This document shows positions 16,918 through 25,151 of a stretch of DNA of 41,332 nucleotides, piece by piece. Below the pieces are notes generated by a model. The model worked only from the letters and a program-made list of their open reading frames with translations, was not told the DNA's origin and did not search any database. The DNA comes from Bacteroidales bacterium (GTDB taxonomy: Bacteria; Bacteroidota; Bacteroidia; Bacteroidales; VadinHA17): positions 9,833 to 51,164 of the forward strand of contig PLML01000160.1 of NCBI GenBank assembly GCA_003141525.1. The letters are read 5' to 3'. The number at the start of each line of letters is the position of its first letter. Position 1 is the stretch's first letter. The translations under genes were made by a program, and so were the position numbers.

Positions 16918-18537
16918 TTATATTACGGGGCCAAAACCTTCCAGCCTGGCAGCCTCTTTGTTTACTGTAAATTTACTGAAATTATTGATGAATTTCAGTG
17001 CCAGGTCAGTTGCTGCAATCCGCCATTTAGTGGGTGATTCCCACGCTTTTGCGGGATCAAGAATATTATCATCGACTCCCTTAATTTGTAAAGGGATATT
17101 TAAATTAAATACAGGAAGCGTGACGAACTCGCAATCTGTAAAAGAGTCATTTAGGATTGCATTAACTATCAGTCGTGTGGAAGCCAGTTCGATGCGTGTT
17201 CCTGTGCCATAAGGGCCTCCCATCCACCCTGTATTTACTAACCAGGCTTCTGTCTTATGCATTTTCATTTTCCCTGTAAGTTCGTTTGCATATATGATAG
17301 GATCGAGCATGAGGAAAGTAGCACCAAAACAGGCAGAGAAAGAGGGAAGAGGTTCAATGATTCCTCTCTCCGTTCCGGCAACTTTGGCTGTATATCCGCT
17401 TAGGAAATAATATCTTGTCTGCTCCTCACTCAGACGGCTTACAGGAGGCAGTACGCCAAACGCATCCGCAGTGAGAAAGATAACTTTTTTAGCATGACCT
17501 GCTTTGGAGACAGGTTTTATAATATTATGAATATGGTAAATAGGGTATGAAACCCTTGTATTTTCTGTTTTTAATTTGTTGTTGAAATCAATAGTACCAT
17601 CAGGTAAAATTACTAGGTTCTCAAGGAGAGCATCACGTTTAATTGCATTATAAATATCTGGTTCATTATTTTTGTTCAACTTGATACATTTGGCATAACA
17701 ACCACCTTCAAAATTAAAAACGCCATCGTCGTCCCAACCATGTTCATCATCCCCGATGAGAGCTCTCTCGGGATCGATCGAAAGAGTTGTTTTTCCTGTT
17801 CCGGAGAGTCCGAAGAATATCGCTGTGTCACTGTTTTTACCAACATTCGCAGAGCAGTGCATCGAGGCTATTCCCTTGAGTGGCAGACAATAATTCATAA
17901 CAGAAAACATTCCTTTTTTCATCTCGCCACCATACCAGGTCCCACCGATTACCAACATGCCTTCAGTAAGATTAAAAAAGACAAAATTTTCGGAATTCAG
18001 CCCCTGTTGCTGCCAGTCAGGATTTTTAGCCCTGGAAGCATTAAGTACAATAAAATCAGGTTTGAAACTATCCAGTTCTTCCGGATCAGGCCTGATGAAC
18101 ATGTTTTTTACAAAATGCGCCTGCCAGGCAACCTCAAGAATAAATCTTACACTTAACCGTGAATTTTTATTTGCTCCGCAAAAACAGTCGACTACAAAAA
18201 GTCTCTTTCCTGATAACTGCTTCAGAGAGATTTTTTTACAATGGTTCCAAATTTCAATGGAAATTGGTTTGTTATCCGAAATTTTTGCAATCTCTGATCT
18301 CCACCATACGGTATTCCTGGTTTTATCATCAAGCACTACATATTTGTCTTTTGGAGAGCGCCCAGTGAAAACCCCGGTATCAATGGCAACAGCTCCGCTC
18401 TTCGTAATGATGCCCTTCTCAAGACCTTCAAGGCCGGGCTTTGTCTCCTCAGCAAATAATATATTATAAGATGGATTATAGACAATTTCTTTAATGTCTT
18501 GAATGCCATAATTTAATAATTCCCGGGGATCAATCAT
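16918..18537 (-). CDS. pckA: phosphoenolpyruvate carboxykinase (ATP)
   Basis: Interconverts oxaloacetate + ATP and PEP + CO2 + ADP. 539 residues, usual for the ATP-dependent family. Landmarks: R60 in [10 protein letters not shown] (substrate binding), the kinase-1a P-loop [13 protein letters not shown] (about 241-253), the kinase-2/metal site [14 protein letters not shown] (about 261-274), and [12 protein letters not shown] (about 445). In anaerobic Bacteroidota this enzyme often runs toward oxaloacetate, fixing CO2 for fumarate/succinate formation; that direction is inferred. It lies just downstream of ppdK on the same strand but is separated by 242 bases and a good terminator, so expression is probably independent. 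Confidence 0.97.
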   Translation of the reverse strand: MIDPRELLNYGIQDIKEIVYNPSYNILFAEETKPGLEGLEKGIITKSGAVAIDTGVFTGRSPKDKYVVLDDKTRNTVWWRSEIAKISDNKPISIEIWNHCKKISLKQLSGKRLFVVDCFCGANKNSRLSVRFILEVAWQAHFVKNMFIRPDPEELDSFKPDFIVLNASRAKNPDWQQQGLNSENFVFFNLTEGMLVIGGTWYGGEMKKGMFSVMNYCLPLKGIASMHCSANVGKNSDTAIFFGLSGTGKTTLSIDPERALIGDDEHGWDDDGVFNFEGGCYAKCIKLNKNNEPDIYNAIKRDALLENLVILPDGTIDFNNKLKTENTRVSYPIYHIHNIIKPVSKAGHAKKVIFLTADAFGVLPPVSRLSEEQTRYYFLSGYTAKVAGTERGIIEPLPSFSACFGATFLMLDPIIYANELTGKMKMHKTEAWLVNTGWMGGPYGTGTRIELASTRLIVNAILNDSFTDCEFVTLPVFNLNIPLQIKGVDDNILDPAKAWESPTKWRIAATDLALKFINNFSKFTVNKEAARLEGFGPVI

Positions 18538-18730
18538 GTCAAGAAATTGGTTATTACATCAATATATTATTAGATAACAAAGTATTAGCTTAAAAGATCA
18601 CCTAAGATAGCTCATTTTTTTAATAATTATCCTGACTATGGATAGGGTAAAATAGCTGTCCGTGGGTCATAGATATGTTAGTAGGATTTACAGGTTTACT
18701 GCCAGGTTAGATCAGTCAATCATAAAAAGA

Positions 18731-18756
18731 AAAAGGGCATCTTTGTGATACCCTTT
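18731..18756 (-). terminator. ppdK: intrinsic terminator of ppdK
   Basis: On the minus strand, 24 bases after the ppdK stop, AAAGGGTATC and GATGCCCTTT pair over ten positions with one mismatch around a five-base loop (18742-18746), followed by a T-rich run (TTTTTCTTTTT). This is a standard intrinsic terminator. Confidence 0.8.
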
Positions 18757-18779
18757 ATTTATTTATATCGGCAATCCGG

Positions 18780-21506
18780 TTATTTACCAAATTTGATTGA
18801 CGCCTGGGCTGCTGCAAGCCTTGCAATCGGAACCCTGAACGGAGAACAGCTTACATAAGTCAAACCTGTCCTGAAACAGAATTCAACGGAAGCCGGATCG
18901 CCACCTTGTTCACCACAAATTCCTACTTTAAGATCGGGTCTGGTAGAACGGCCTTTCTCAACCGACATTTTAATAAGCTGACCTACGCCATCCTGATCAA
19001 TAGTCTGGAACGGGTCAGCCGCTAAGACCTTTTTGTCGAGATAATCGTGAAGGAATCCACCGGTGTCATCACGGCTAAAGCCGAATGTCATCTGTGTGAG
19101 GTCGTTGGTTCCGAAAGAAAAGAATTCGGCACTTTTTGCCATACGGTCTGAGAGGAGACAAGCACGGGGTATCTCTATCATTGTACCATATTTGTAATCA
19201 ATAGTTTTTACTCCAAATTTTTTGCAGACTTCTTCATATACCCTGTCTACAACCTTCTTTGTGAAGTCTAATTCATTGACCTCCCCTGTTACAGGAACCA
19301 TTATCTCGGGATGAGGTTTCTTTCCTTCTTTAATCAGTTCAAGAGAAGACTCAAATATTGCACGAACCTGCATCTCTGTTATTTCAGGGAATGTGATTCC
19401 AAGACGAACTCCACGATGGCCCATCATAGGGTTTGATTCATGCAGAGCTTCACCACGTTTTGCAACATCCTCTTTTTTAATGCCAAGAGATTTTGCAAGT
19501 TCTTCCTGTTTTTCTGCACCCTGTGGAACAAACTCATGGAGTGGAGGATCGAGAAGTCTGAAGGTGACAGGTAATCCGTCCATTGCAGCCATAGTCTCTT
19601 TCATGTCTTTTTTAACATGTGCAAAAAGTTCATCAAGTGCTTTACGGCGTTCTGTTTCATTTGCACTGAGGATCATTTTCCTGAGAAGAAATAACGGAGT
19701 CTCTGATCCCTTACCATAAAACATATGTTCAGTACGGAACAGACCAATACCTTCAGCACCATAATTACGTGCAACTATGGCATCTTCAGGAGTCTCAGCA
19801 TTAGTACGTACACCCATTTTGCGATACTTGTCAACTATCGTCATGAATTCCTTAAAACGCGGGTTTTCTGTCGCATCCATCAGGGTAATTGATCCGGTAT
19901 AAACATTTCCTTTTGTTCCGTTCAGGGTAAGAATATCACCCTCTTTAATAACTATATCTGAACCTGTGATTTTAGCAATTTTTTTTGCAGAATCAACATG
20001 AAGGGCACCTGCACCAACAATACAACATTTACCCCATCCGCGTGCAACGAGTGCTGCATGAGATGTCATACCTCCGCGAGCGGTTAGGATACCTTCTGCA
20101 GCACGCATACCTTCAACATCTTCCGGATTAGTCTCTTCTCTTACAAGAATAACCTTTTCACCTTTACGGAACCATGCAACAGCATCTTCGGCATTGAAAA
20201 CCACTTTTCCAACTGCTGCTCCGGGTCCGGCAGGTAATCCTCTTACAACTGCTTTAACTTTCTTTTCAGCATTGGGATCGCAGATCGGATGCAAAAGTTC
20301 ATCAAGCTGTGCAGGATCGACACGCATAACCACTATTTTTTCATCGATCAGTTTCTCGTGAAGCATATCCATTGCCATATTAAGTGCTGCAGTTCCTGTT
20401 CTTTTACCTGTGCGGCATTGCAACATATAAAGAGTGCCTTCCTGAATTGTGAACTCTATATCAAGCATATCGTGGAACGACTTCTCAAGAATATTACGGA
20501 TATCGCAAAGCTCCTTGTATGTACCTGGCATTGCCTCCTCCATGCTGTGCAGATGCTGGTTCTGATCATTCTTTGTATCATCATTCAAAGGACTTGGAGT
20601 ACGTATACCTGCCACAACATCTTCTCCCTGGGCATTTACCAGCCACTCACCATAGAAAAGGTTTTCGCCTGTAGCCGGGTTACGCGTAAATGCAACACCT
20701 GTTGCTGATGTGTCACCCATATTGCCAAATACCATTGATTGTACACTAACCGCAGTTCCCCAATCATCAGGTATACCTTCTATGCGACGGTATGAAACAG
20801 CTTTCTTACCATTCCAGCTTTTGAAAACGGCTTTAATTCCGCCTTCAAGTTGTTCTTTTGCATCATCAGGGAAAGGTTTTCCGAGAGTATTTTTCACAAT
20901 TTTCTTAAATTCTTCAGAAAGATCTTTGAGCTCATCAGCCTTGATTTCAGTATCAGATTTATATCCCTTCTTTTTTTTAAACTCATCAAGTTTTTCATCG
21001 AGCCGCTTACGTATTCCTTTGCCTTCACCAGTTTCAATACCTTCGGCTTTTTCCATAACTACGTCGGCATACATCATAATAAGACGACGATAGGAATCCC
21101 ATACAAAACGCGGGTTGTTGGTCTTTTTAAGGAAGCCCGGGATTGTTGCTGAACAGAGACCGATATTGAGGACGGTATCCATCATTCCCGGCATCGAACT
21201 TCTGGCTCCGGAACGGCATGAGACCAGTAATGCGTTCTGAGCATCGCCGAATTTCATATTCATTGTTTCTTCAGTCTTCTTCATAGCGGCCCAGACTTCA
21301 GGCATCAATTCTGGCGGAAGAGTACAATTGTTCTCATAATATTCATTGCATGCTTCAGTTGTGATTGTGAAACCTGCTGGAACAGGTAGCCCTAACAGAC
21401 ACATCTCGGCAAGGTTAGCACCTTTACCTCCAAGAAGGTTTTTCATGTCTGCTTTTCCCTCTGCAGTTTTCTTTCCGAAGGAGTAGACTCTTTTAATGTT
21501 TGACAT
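18780..21506 (-). CDS. ppdK: pyruvate, phosphate dikinase
   Basis: Reversibly converts PEP + AMP + PPi to pyruvate + ATP + Pi, allowing pyrophosphate-linked glycolysis or PEP regeneration. 908 residues, slightly above the usual 870-890. The N-terminal nucleotide-binding domain begins GGKGANLAEM and includes CRSGARSSMPGMMDT. The swivelling phospho-histidine is H483 in GGMTSHAALVARGWGK. The C-terminal PEP/pyruvate barrel contains NAETPEDAIVARNYGAEGIG, MMGHRGVRL, FGTNDLTQM and VGICGEQGGDP, with the catalytic Cys in the last. All active-site elements are intact. The start ATG follows a candidate promoter; an intrinsic terminator ends the unit, so it is likely monocistronic. Confidence 0.97.
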   Translation of the reverse strand: MSNIKRVYSFGKKTAEGKADMKNLLGGKGANLAEMCLLGLPVPAGFTITTEACNEYYENNCTLPPELMPEVWAAMKKTEETMNMKFGDAQNALLVSCRSGARSSMPGMMDTVLNIGLCSATIPGFLKKTNNPRFVWDSYRRLIMMYADVVMEKAEGIETGEGKGIRKRLDEKLDEFKKKKGYKSDTEIKADELKDLSEEFKKIVKNTLGKPFPDDAKEQLEGGIKAVFKSWNGKKAVSYRRIEGIPDDWGTAVSVQSMVFGNMGDTSATGVAFTRNPATGENLFYGEWLVNAQGEDVVAGIRTPSPLNDDTKNDQNQHLHSMEEAMPGTYKELCDIRNILEKSFHDMLDIEFTIQEGTLYMLQCRTGKRTGTAALNMAMDMLHEKLIDEKIVVMRVDPAQLDELLHPICDPNAEKKVKAVVRGLPAGPGAAVGKVVFNAEDAVAWFRKGEKVILVREETNPEDVEGMRAAEGILTARGGMTSHAALVARGWGKCCIVGAGALHVDSAKKIAKITGSDIVIKEGDILTLNGTKGNVYTGSITLMDATENPRFKEFMTIVDKYRKMGVRTNAETPEDAIVARNYGAEGIGLFRTEHMFYGKGSETPLFLLRKMILSANETERRKALDELFAHVKKDMKETMAAMDGLPVTFRLLDPPLHEFVPQGAEKQEELAKSLGIKKEDVAKRGEALHESNPMMGHRGVRLGITFPEITEMQVRAIFESSLELIKEGKKPHPEIMVPVTGEVNELDFTKKVVDRVYEEVCKKFGVKTIDYKYGTMIEIPRACLLSDRMAKSAEFFSFGTNDLTQMTFGFSRDDTGGFLHDYLDKKVLAADPFQTIDQDGVGQLIKMSVEKGRSTRPDLKVGICGEQGGDPASVEFCFRTGLTYVSCSPFRVPIARLAAAQASIKFGK

Positions 21507-21558
21507 AGTTTTATTAATTTGAGATAAGTATTAATTATTGATCTTGCAAAATAAGTTG

Positions 21559-21566
21559 CAAATCTA
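21559..21566 (-). promoter_or_regulatory. ppdK: candidate -7 box (TAGATTTG) for ppdK
   Basis: Minus-strand TAGATTTG fits TAnnTTTG and lies 52 bases before the ATG. The -33 position has no clear TTTG, so the call is tentative. Confidence 0.4.
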
Positions 21567-21599
21567 ATATTAAAAATTGAATTTCGAAAAGTGATTTTC

Positions 21600-21755
21600 T
21601 CTGTCTAGCTATGTGAACGGCGAAGCCCTCGACGAAGTCAATCCTCTGTGGCTATCTGCCTGTCGGCAAGCAGGTCAACGTAACTATGAAAATTTAGAAC
21701 TGATACAGAGTTTCACAGAGTAGCACACAGAAACACAGAGTTATGCAGAGAAAAA
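21600..21755. repeat. composite intergenic element with CTCTGTG/CACAGAG arms
   Basis: The right part (about 21712-21750) carries CAGAGTTTCACAGAG, CACACAGAAACACAGAG and TGCAGAG. Its reverse complement has TCTCTG and CTCTGTG words that recur at the left end (21599-21606, 21641-21649). Between them is a hairpin-forming CTGCCTGTCGGCAAGCAGG (21656-21674) and a CGGCGAAGCCCTCGACGAAG stretch. It looks like a palindromic unit interrupted by a second one, in the gap between xerD and ppdK. Confidence 0.55.
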
Positions 21756-21761
21756 ATAGTT

Positions 21762-22661
21762 TTATGCCCTGGGATGGAACATAATTAGGGTATCACGTAA
21801 AAAACTCCTGTCAATATGAGTATAGATCTCGGTAGTAAGTATTGATTCATGTCCCAGCATTTCCTGAACTGCCCGCAGATCAGCACCTGCTTCTATCATG
21901 TGAGTTGCGAATGAGTGCCTGAATGTGTGGGGACTGATATTTTTTCTTATTCCTGCTCTGGCTGCAAGGTCTTTAATTATTGTAAATATCATTGCCCGTG
22001 TAAGACGGCTTCCGCGCCGGTTAAGAAAAAGGATATTCTGATCCTTGATCACAGCAAGCCTGTTTCTGTCTAGTTTATAAATATCAATTTCCTTCAAAGC
22101 TTTACTGCTGACAGGAACCAGCCTTTGTTTATTGCCTTTTCCGGTAACAACAACAAATTCTTCATTATAATGTATATCTGTCAGACGTAGATTTACCAGT
22201 TCCGAAACCCTTAGTCCGCAACCATAAAGTGTTTCAATTATAGCTTTATTCCTGTGGCCTTCGGGTTTGCTGAGATCTATTTCACTGATGATCTTGTCAA
22301 TCTCAACAACAGACAGTACTTCAGGAAGCTTAAGCCCTATTTTTGGTGATTCTATCAGTGAGGCAGGATTCTCCTCGATTTCTCCTTCAATAAGAAGAAA
22401 CCTGAAGAAGGCTCTGATACCTGAAAGTACCCTTGATTGCGTACGCGTATTCATATTGTTGCTGCCGTACCATGCGAGAAAGTCTTTCAGATCTGAATAT
22501 GTAACATTTACCGGTGATACATCATTTCCGATTTCAGTAAAATATTTTTCAAGTTTAAAAACATCATTCAGATAGGCTTCGATACTGTTGTCTGACAGTG
22601 ATTTTTCTAGCCTGAGGTAAGTTTCAAAATTCCTGAATGACTGTTTCCAGCTTAGACTCAT
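21762..22661 (-). CDS. xerD: site-specific tyrosine recombinase, XerC/XerD family
   Basis: 299 residues, the standard size of the chromosome-dimer-resolving recombinases. SAM-like N-terminal core-binding domain (about 5-90, QSFRNFETYLRLEKSLSDNSIEAYLNDV) and C-terminal catalytic domain. The catalytic set is complete: R151 (GCGLRVSEL), K175 (GKGNKQRLVP), H245 and R248 (SPHTFRHSFATHM), H271 (LGHESI) and nucleophile Y280 (EIYTHI). It stands among housekeeping genes with no attachment sites, phage or cassette nearby, so a role in dif-site resolution is more likely than a mobile integrase. XerD rather than XerC is inferred from overall look. Confidence 0.88.
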   Translation of the reverse strand: MSLSWKQSFRNFETYLRLEKSLSDNSIEAYLNDVFKLEKYFTEIGNDVSPVNVTYSDLKDFLAWYGSNNMNTRTQSRVLSGIRAFFRFLLIEGEIEENPASLIESPKIGLKLPEVLSVVEIDKIISEIDLSKPEGHRNKAIIETLYGCGLRVSELVNLRLTDIHYNEEFVVVTGKGNKQRLVPVSSKALKEIDIYKLDRNRLAVIKDQNILFLNRRGSRLTRAMIFTIIKDLAARAGIRKNISPHTFRHSFATHMIEAGADLRAVQEMLGHESILTTEIYTHIDRSFLRDTLIMFHPRA

Positions 22662-22674
22662 ATTTAATTCTCAA

Positions 22675-22905
22675 ATTATTGACCACAAAGTATTTTACAA
22701 AGTAACTCAAAGTAAGGCAACCTCAATAAGTTCAAAGCTTTAATTTTTTTCTATTTTTACAATAATAATATGACTATCAATTATTGTACCTTTGTGAACC
22801 TTAGCGATATCCTTTGTATACCTTTGTGGTAAAATCCAATGCATTAAACCACAAAGGATCACAAAGTAAGACTCAAAGTAAAACAAAGGGAAAACAAAGT
22901 TAACT
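22675..22905. repeat. AACCACAAAGG palindromic element, copy 2, with outlying arm
   Basis: The core (22787-22905) repeats the arms of the element at 11958-12058: ACCTTTGTGAA (22788-22798), CCTTAGCG, CCTTTGTGGTAAAA, a short loop, then AACCACAAAGG (22847-22857), ATCACAAAG, ACTCAAAG and ACAAAGG. A further half (ACCACAAAG...ACAAAG...CTCAAAG, 22681-22712) lies next to xerD. The whole fills the divergent gap between xerD and aroQ. Confidence 0.7.
22819..22826 (+). promoter_or_regulatory. candidate -7 box (TACCTTTG) for aroQ-pyk, inside a repeat arm
   Basis: TACCTTTG fits TAnnTTTG. A second copy is at 22787-22794, so a TTTG lies 24 bases upstream of the box, slightly more than the usual distance. 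The aroQ ATG is 87 bases downstream. Both boxes are part of the palindromic element. Confidence 0.35.
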
Positions 22906-22913
22906 ATCTCCTT

Positions 22914-23351
22914 ATGCATATTGAAATTATTAATGGTCCAAATCTGAATCTTCTTGGCAGGAGAGAACCTGAAAAGTATGGACATTCTCCTTTCGAAGAT
23001 TTTCTCATTGTTCTTAAATCCCGTTATCCCGATATCGAATTCAAATATTTTCAATCGAATATAGAAGGTGAAATAATTAATGAAATTCAGAAATCGGGTT
23101 TTGCATCTGATGGAATAATCCTTAATGCCGGTGGTTACACTCATACTTCCGTTTCAATTGGCGATGCAATAGCTGCGATAAGAACGCCTGTTGTGGAGGT
23201 TCATATTACAAATATTTCAGCTCGTGAGGAGTTTCGCCATACAAGTCTCATAGGGAGAATCTGTGCCGGCAGTATATCCGGATTTGGCCTTGATAGTTAC
23301 AGGTTGGCCGTGGAGGCACTGATCGAAGTATTCAAATCAAAGAAGAAATAA
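22914..23351 (+). CDS. aroQ: 3-dehydroquinate dehydratase, type II
   Basis: Third step of the shikimate pathway: 3-dehydroquinate to 3-dehydroshikimate. 145 residues, normal for the small dodecameric type II enzyme. The N-terminal motif NGPNLNLLGRREPEKYG contains the catalytic Tyr22 and mobile-loop Arg; H97 in VEVHITNISAREEFRH is the general acid. NAGGYTHTSVSIGDA and GLDSYRLAV are also typical. It overlaps no gene and is followed three bases later by pyruvate kinase on the same strand, forming a two-gene unit. aroB and aroC lie 12 kb downstream. Confidence 0.96.
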   Translation: MHIEIINGPNLNLLGRREPEKYGHSPFEDFLIVLKSRYPDIEFKYFQSNIEGEIINEIQKSGFASDGIILNAGGYTHTSVSIGDAIAAIRTPVVEVHITNISAREEFRHTSLIGRICAGSISGFGLDSYRLAVEALIEVFKSKKK

Positions 23352-23354
23352 TTC

Positions 23355-24791
23355 ATGGAATCTAAACGGACCAAGATTGTCGCCACTATTTCGGATAAAA
23401 ACTGCGAACCGGGTTTTATAAAGGAATTGTATGAGGCCGGAATGAATGTTATAAGGATAAACTCAGCGCATCTTGATATTGAGGGAGCCCTCAGGATAAT
23501 TAACAATACACGTGAAGTATCTGATAAAATTGCAATTCTTCTCGATACCAAAGGTCCTGAAATACGGACCACAATATGTGACGCTCCCATTCCACTTAAG
23601 AAAGGGACAACAATCAATATTATAGGAGATCCCGGGAAAAAGAGCTCCCCGGAAGCAATATATGTTACGTATGCGACTTTTTCTTCTGATATTCCTCTAG
23701 GATCACTTATTCTGATGGATGACGGGGAGTTAGAATTCAGGGTTTTAAGAAAGCATGGAAGTGCACTGGAATGCAGTATTGAAAATGACGGGATACTCGG
23801 ATCAAGAAAGAGTGTTAACATTCCGAGCGTGAAGATAACGCTCCCTTCTCTGACTGACAAGGACAGAGCCTTTATTGAGATGGCTACGAAGAATGATATC
23901 GATTTTATTGCCCATTCATTCGTGAGGTCAAAGCAGGATGTACTTGATGTTCAGGCTGTCCTGAATTCTTATAAAAGTAATATCAAGATAATTGCCAAGA
24001 TCGAAAATCAGGAAGGTGTTGAAAATCTCGATGATATCCTTGAAAACGTATATGGCATTATGGTTGCCAGGGGGGATCTCGGAATTGAGATCCCATATGA
24101 ACAGATTCCCGGTATCCAGAAGATGATTATTACAAAATGCATAATCTCAAGGAAACCGGTTATAGTGGCGACACAAATGCTTCATTCGATGATAAACAGT
24201 CCGCGTCCAACAAGGGCAGAAGTCAGCGACATAGCCAGTGCAATTTATTCCCAGACAGATGCAATAATGCTCAGCGGAGAAACGGCCAACGGAAAATATC
24301 CTGTGGAATCTGTAAAGACAATGACAAAAGTGGCTCTTGAGGTTGAGAAGAATAAGGAGAAATTTCTGAATATTCCATACCTGAATGTAACCGGAGAAAT
24401 ATCTGCGTACCTTGCAAAAGTTGCGGTTAAAACTGCATTCAGAATTGGAGCCAGAGGTATCATTGCTGATACTACCGGTGGAAGGACAATCAGGGATATG
24501 GCTTCTTACAGAGGCATCAAGCTGGTTCTTGCGCAATGTTACTCAGAAAACACTATGAGAGAACTGGCACTCTCGTATGGTGTCTATGCAAGTTTCCAGG
24601 AGCGAAGAAAATCAGTTGATGAGTTTATTCATATAGCATTGAAAAACCTTACCAAAACCCATAATCTTCAAAATGATGATATAGTTGTCGTTCTTGCCGG
24701 TAACTTTTCCGGAGGATCGGGTTTTTCTTTTATCGAAGTAGGATCGGTGCAGTATCTTAAAGATCGTGTAAGTATTAAAGAAGATAAATGA
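23355..24791 (+). CDS. pyk: pyruvate kinase
   Basis: Final glycolytic step, PEP + ADP to pyruvate + ATP. 478 residues, usual length. A-domain elements: TKIVATISDKNCE, AGMNVIRINSAHL, LLDTKGPEIRTT; the catalytic Lys region IIAKIENQEGVEN; GIMVARGDLGIEI (Mg-binding); VIVATQMLHSMINSPRPTRAEVSDIA; and IMLSGETANGKYPVES. The B domain (about 70-165) and a C-terminal allosteric-type domain are both present. It follows aroQ by three bases, so shikimate and glycolytic genes share a transcript. Together with ppdK and pckA on the other strand it completes the PEP-pyruvate-oxaloacetate node. Confidence 0.97.
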   Translation: MESKRTKIVATISDKNCEPGFIKELYEAGMNVIRINSAHLDIEGALRIINNTREVSDKIAILLDTKGPEIRTTICDAPIPLKKGTTINIIGDPGKKSSPEAIYVTYATFSSDIPLGSLILMDDGELEFRVLRKHGSALECSIENDGILGSRKSVNIPSVKITLPSLTDKDRAFIEMATKNDIDFIAHSFVRSKQDVLDVQAVLNSYKSNIKIIAKIENQEGVENLDDILENVYGIMVARGDLGIEIPYEQIPGIQKMIITKCIISRKPVIVATQMLHSMINSPRPTRAEVSDIASAIYSQTDAIMLSGETANGKYPVESVKTMTKVALEVEKNKEKFLNIPYLNVTGEISAYLAKVAVKTAFRIGARGIIADTTGGRTIRDMASYRGIKLVLAQCYSENTMRELALSYGVYASFQERRKSVDEFIHIALKNLTKTHNLQNDDIVVVLAGNFSGGSGFSFIEVGSVQYLKDRVSIKEDK

Positions 24792-24888
24792 ATAATTGGT
24801 CTGATTTTTGATCATAATTATAAGTTATAATCCTTGGAAATGTTTAAAACAATTATTTTGTCATTCTTTTTTCTTGCGCATCCTGTGC

Positions 24889-25140
24889 ATGTATCCCTAT
24901 TTAGTGTTGAATAAAAAACTTGAAGGACGGTTAATAAGCATTAAATCAGCTGATGGTGAACTAATAATGAATTTTTTAATTAATAACAATAGGAGGGCCA
25001 GAGTATTTAAAGTGAAGAACCAGATTCTTACAGGACTCTATAAAGATCAAGCGAACCTGCTCATTTTTAAATATGAAGACTTTGAAGAAGGAGTAAAACT
25101 GACTTCTGATATTACTGAACGAACTTTTAATATAAAATAA
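24889..25140 (+). CDS. small protein of unknown function, possibly frameshifted at its 5' end
   Basis: 83 codons from an ATG at 24889; the same frame is open further upstream to a TTG at 24808. The recognisable coding-like part is KKLEGRLISIKSADGELI onward, ending in ITERTFNIK. The upstream residues in this frame do not look like a natural N-terminus. In another frame a 24-codon signal-peptide-like reading, MFKTIILSFFFLAHPVHVS, starts at 24840 and stops at 24912, just where the second reading becomes plausible; removing one base (T at 24912) would join them into a 99-residue secreted protein. No family recognised. It is the likely first member of a cluster with the T9SS-type protein, whose ATG is 11 bases after this stop. 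Confidence 0.4.
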   Translation: MYPYLVLNKKLEGRLISIKSADGELIMNFLINNNRRARVFKVKNQILTGLYKDQANLLIFKYEDFEEGVKLTSDITERTFNIK

Positions 25141-25151
25141 TTTCAGGAGCG

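Noticed and set aside
17957-18469. 170-codon open frame opposite pckA
   Set aside because: Antisense shadow of a well supported gene; no recognisable domain.
18538-18779. Riboswitch or small RNA in the gap before pckA
   Set aside because: Apart from the ppdK terminator I could not recognise a known aptamer or a conserved structure there.
21762-22661. Tyrosine recombinase as the integrase of a mobile element
   Set aside because: Standard XerD length and motifs, housekeeping neighbours, no flanking tRNA, direct repeats or phage genes.
23297-23860. 187-codon open frame opposite pyk
   Set aside because: Antisense shadow; pyk motifs are intact in the + frame.
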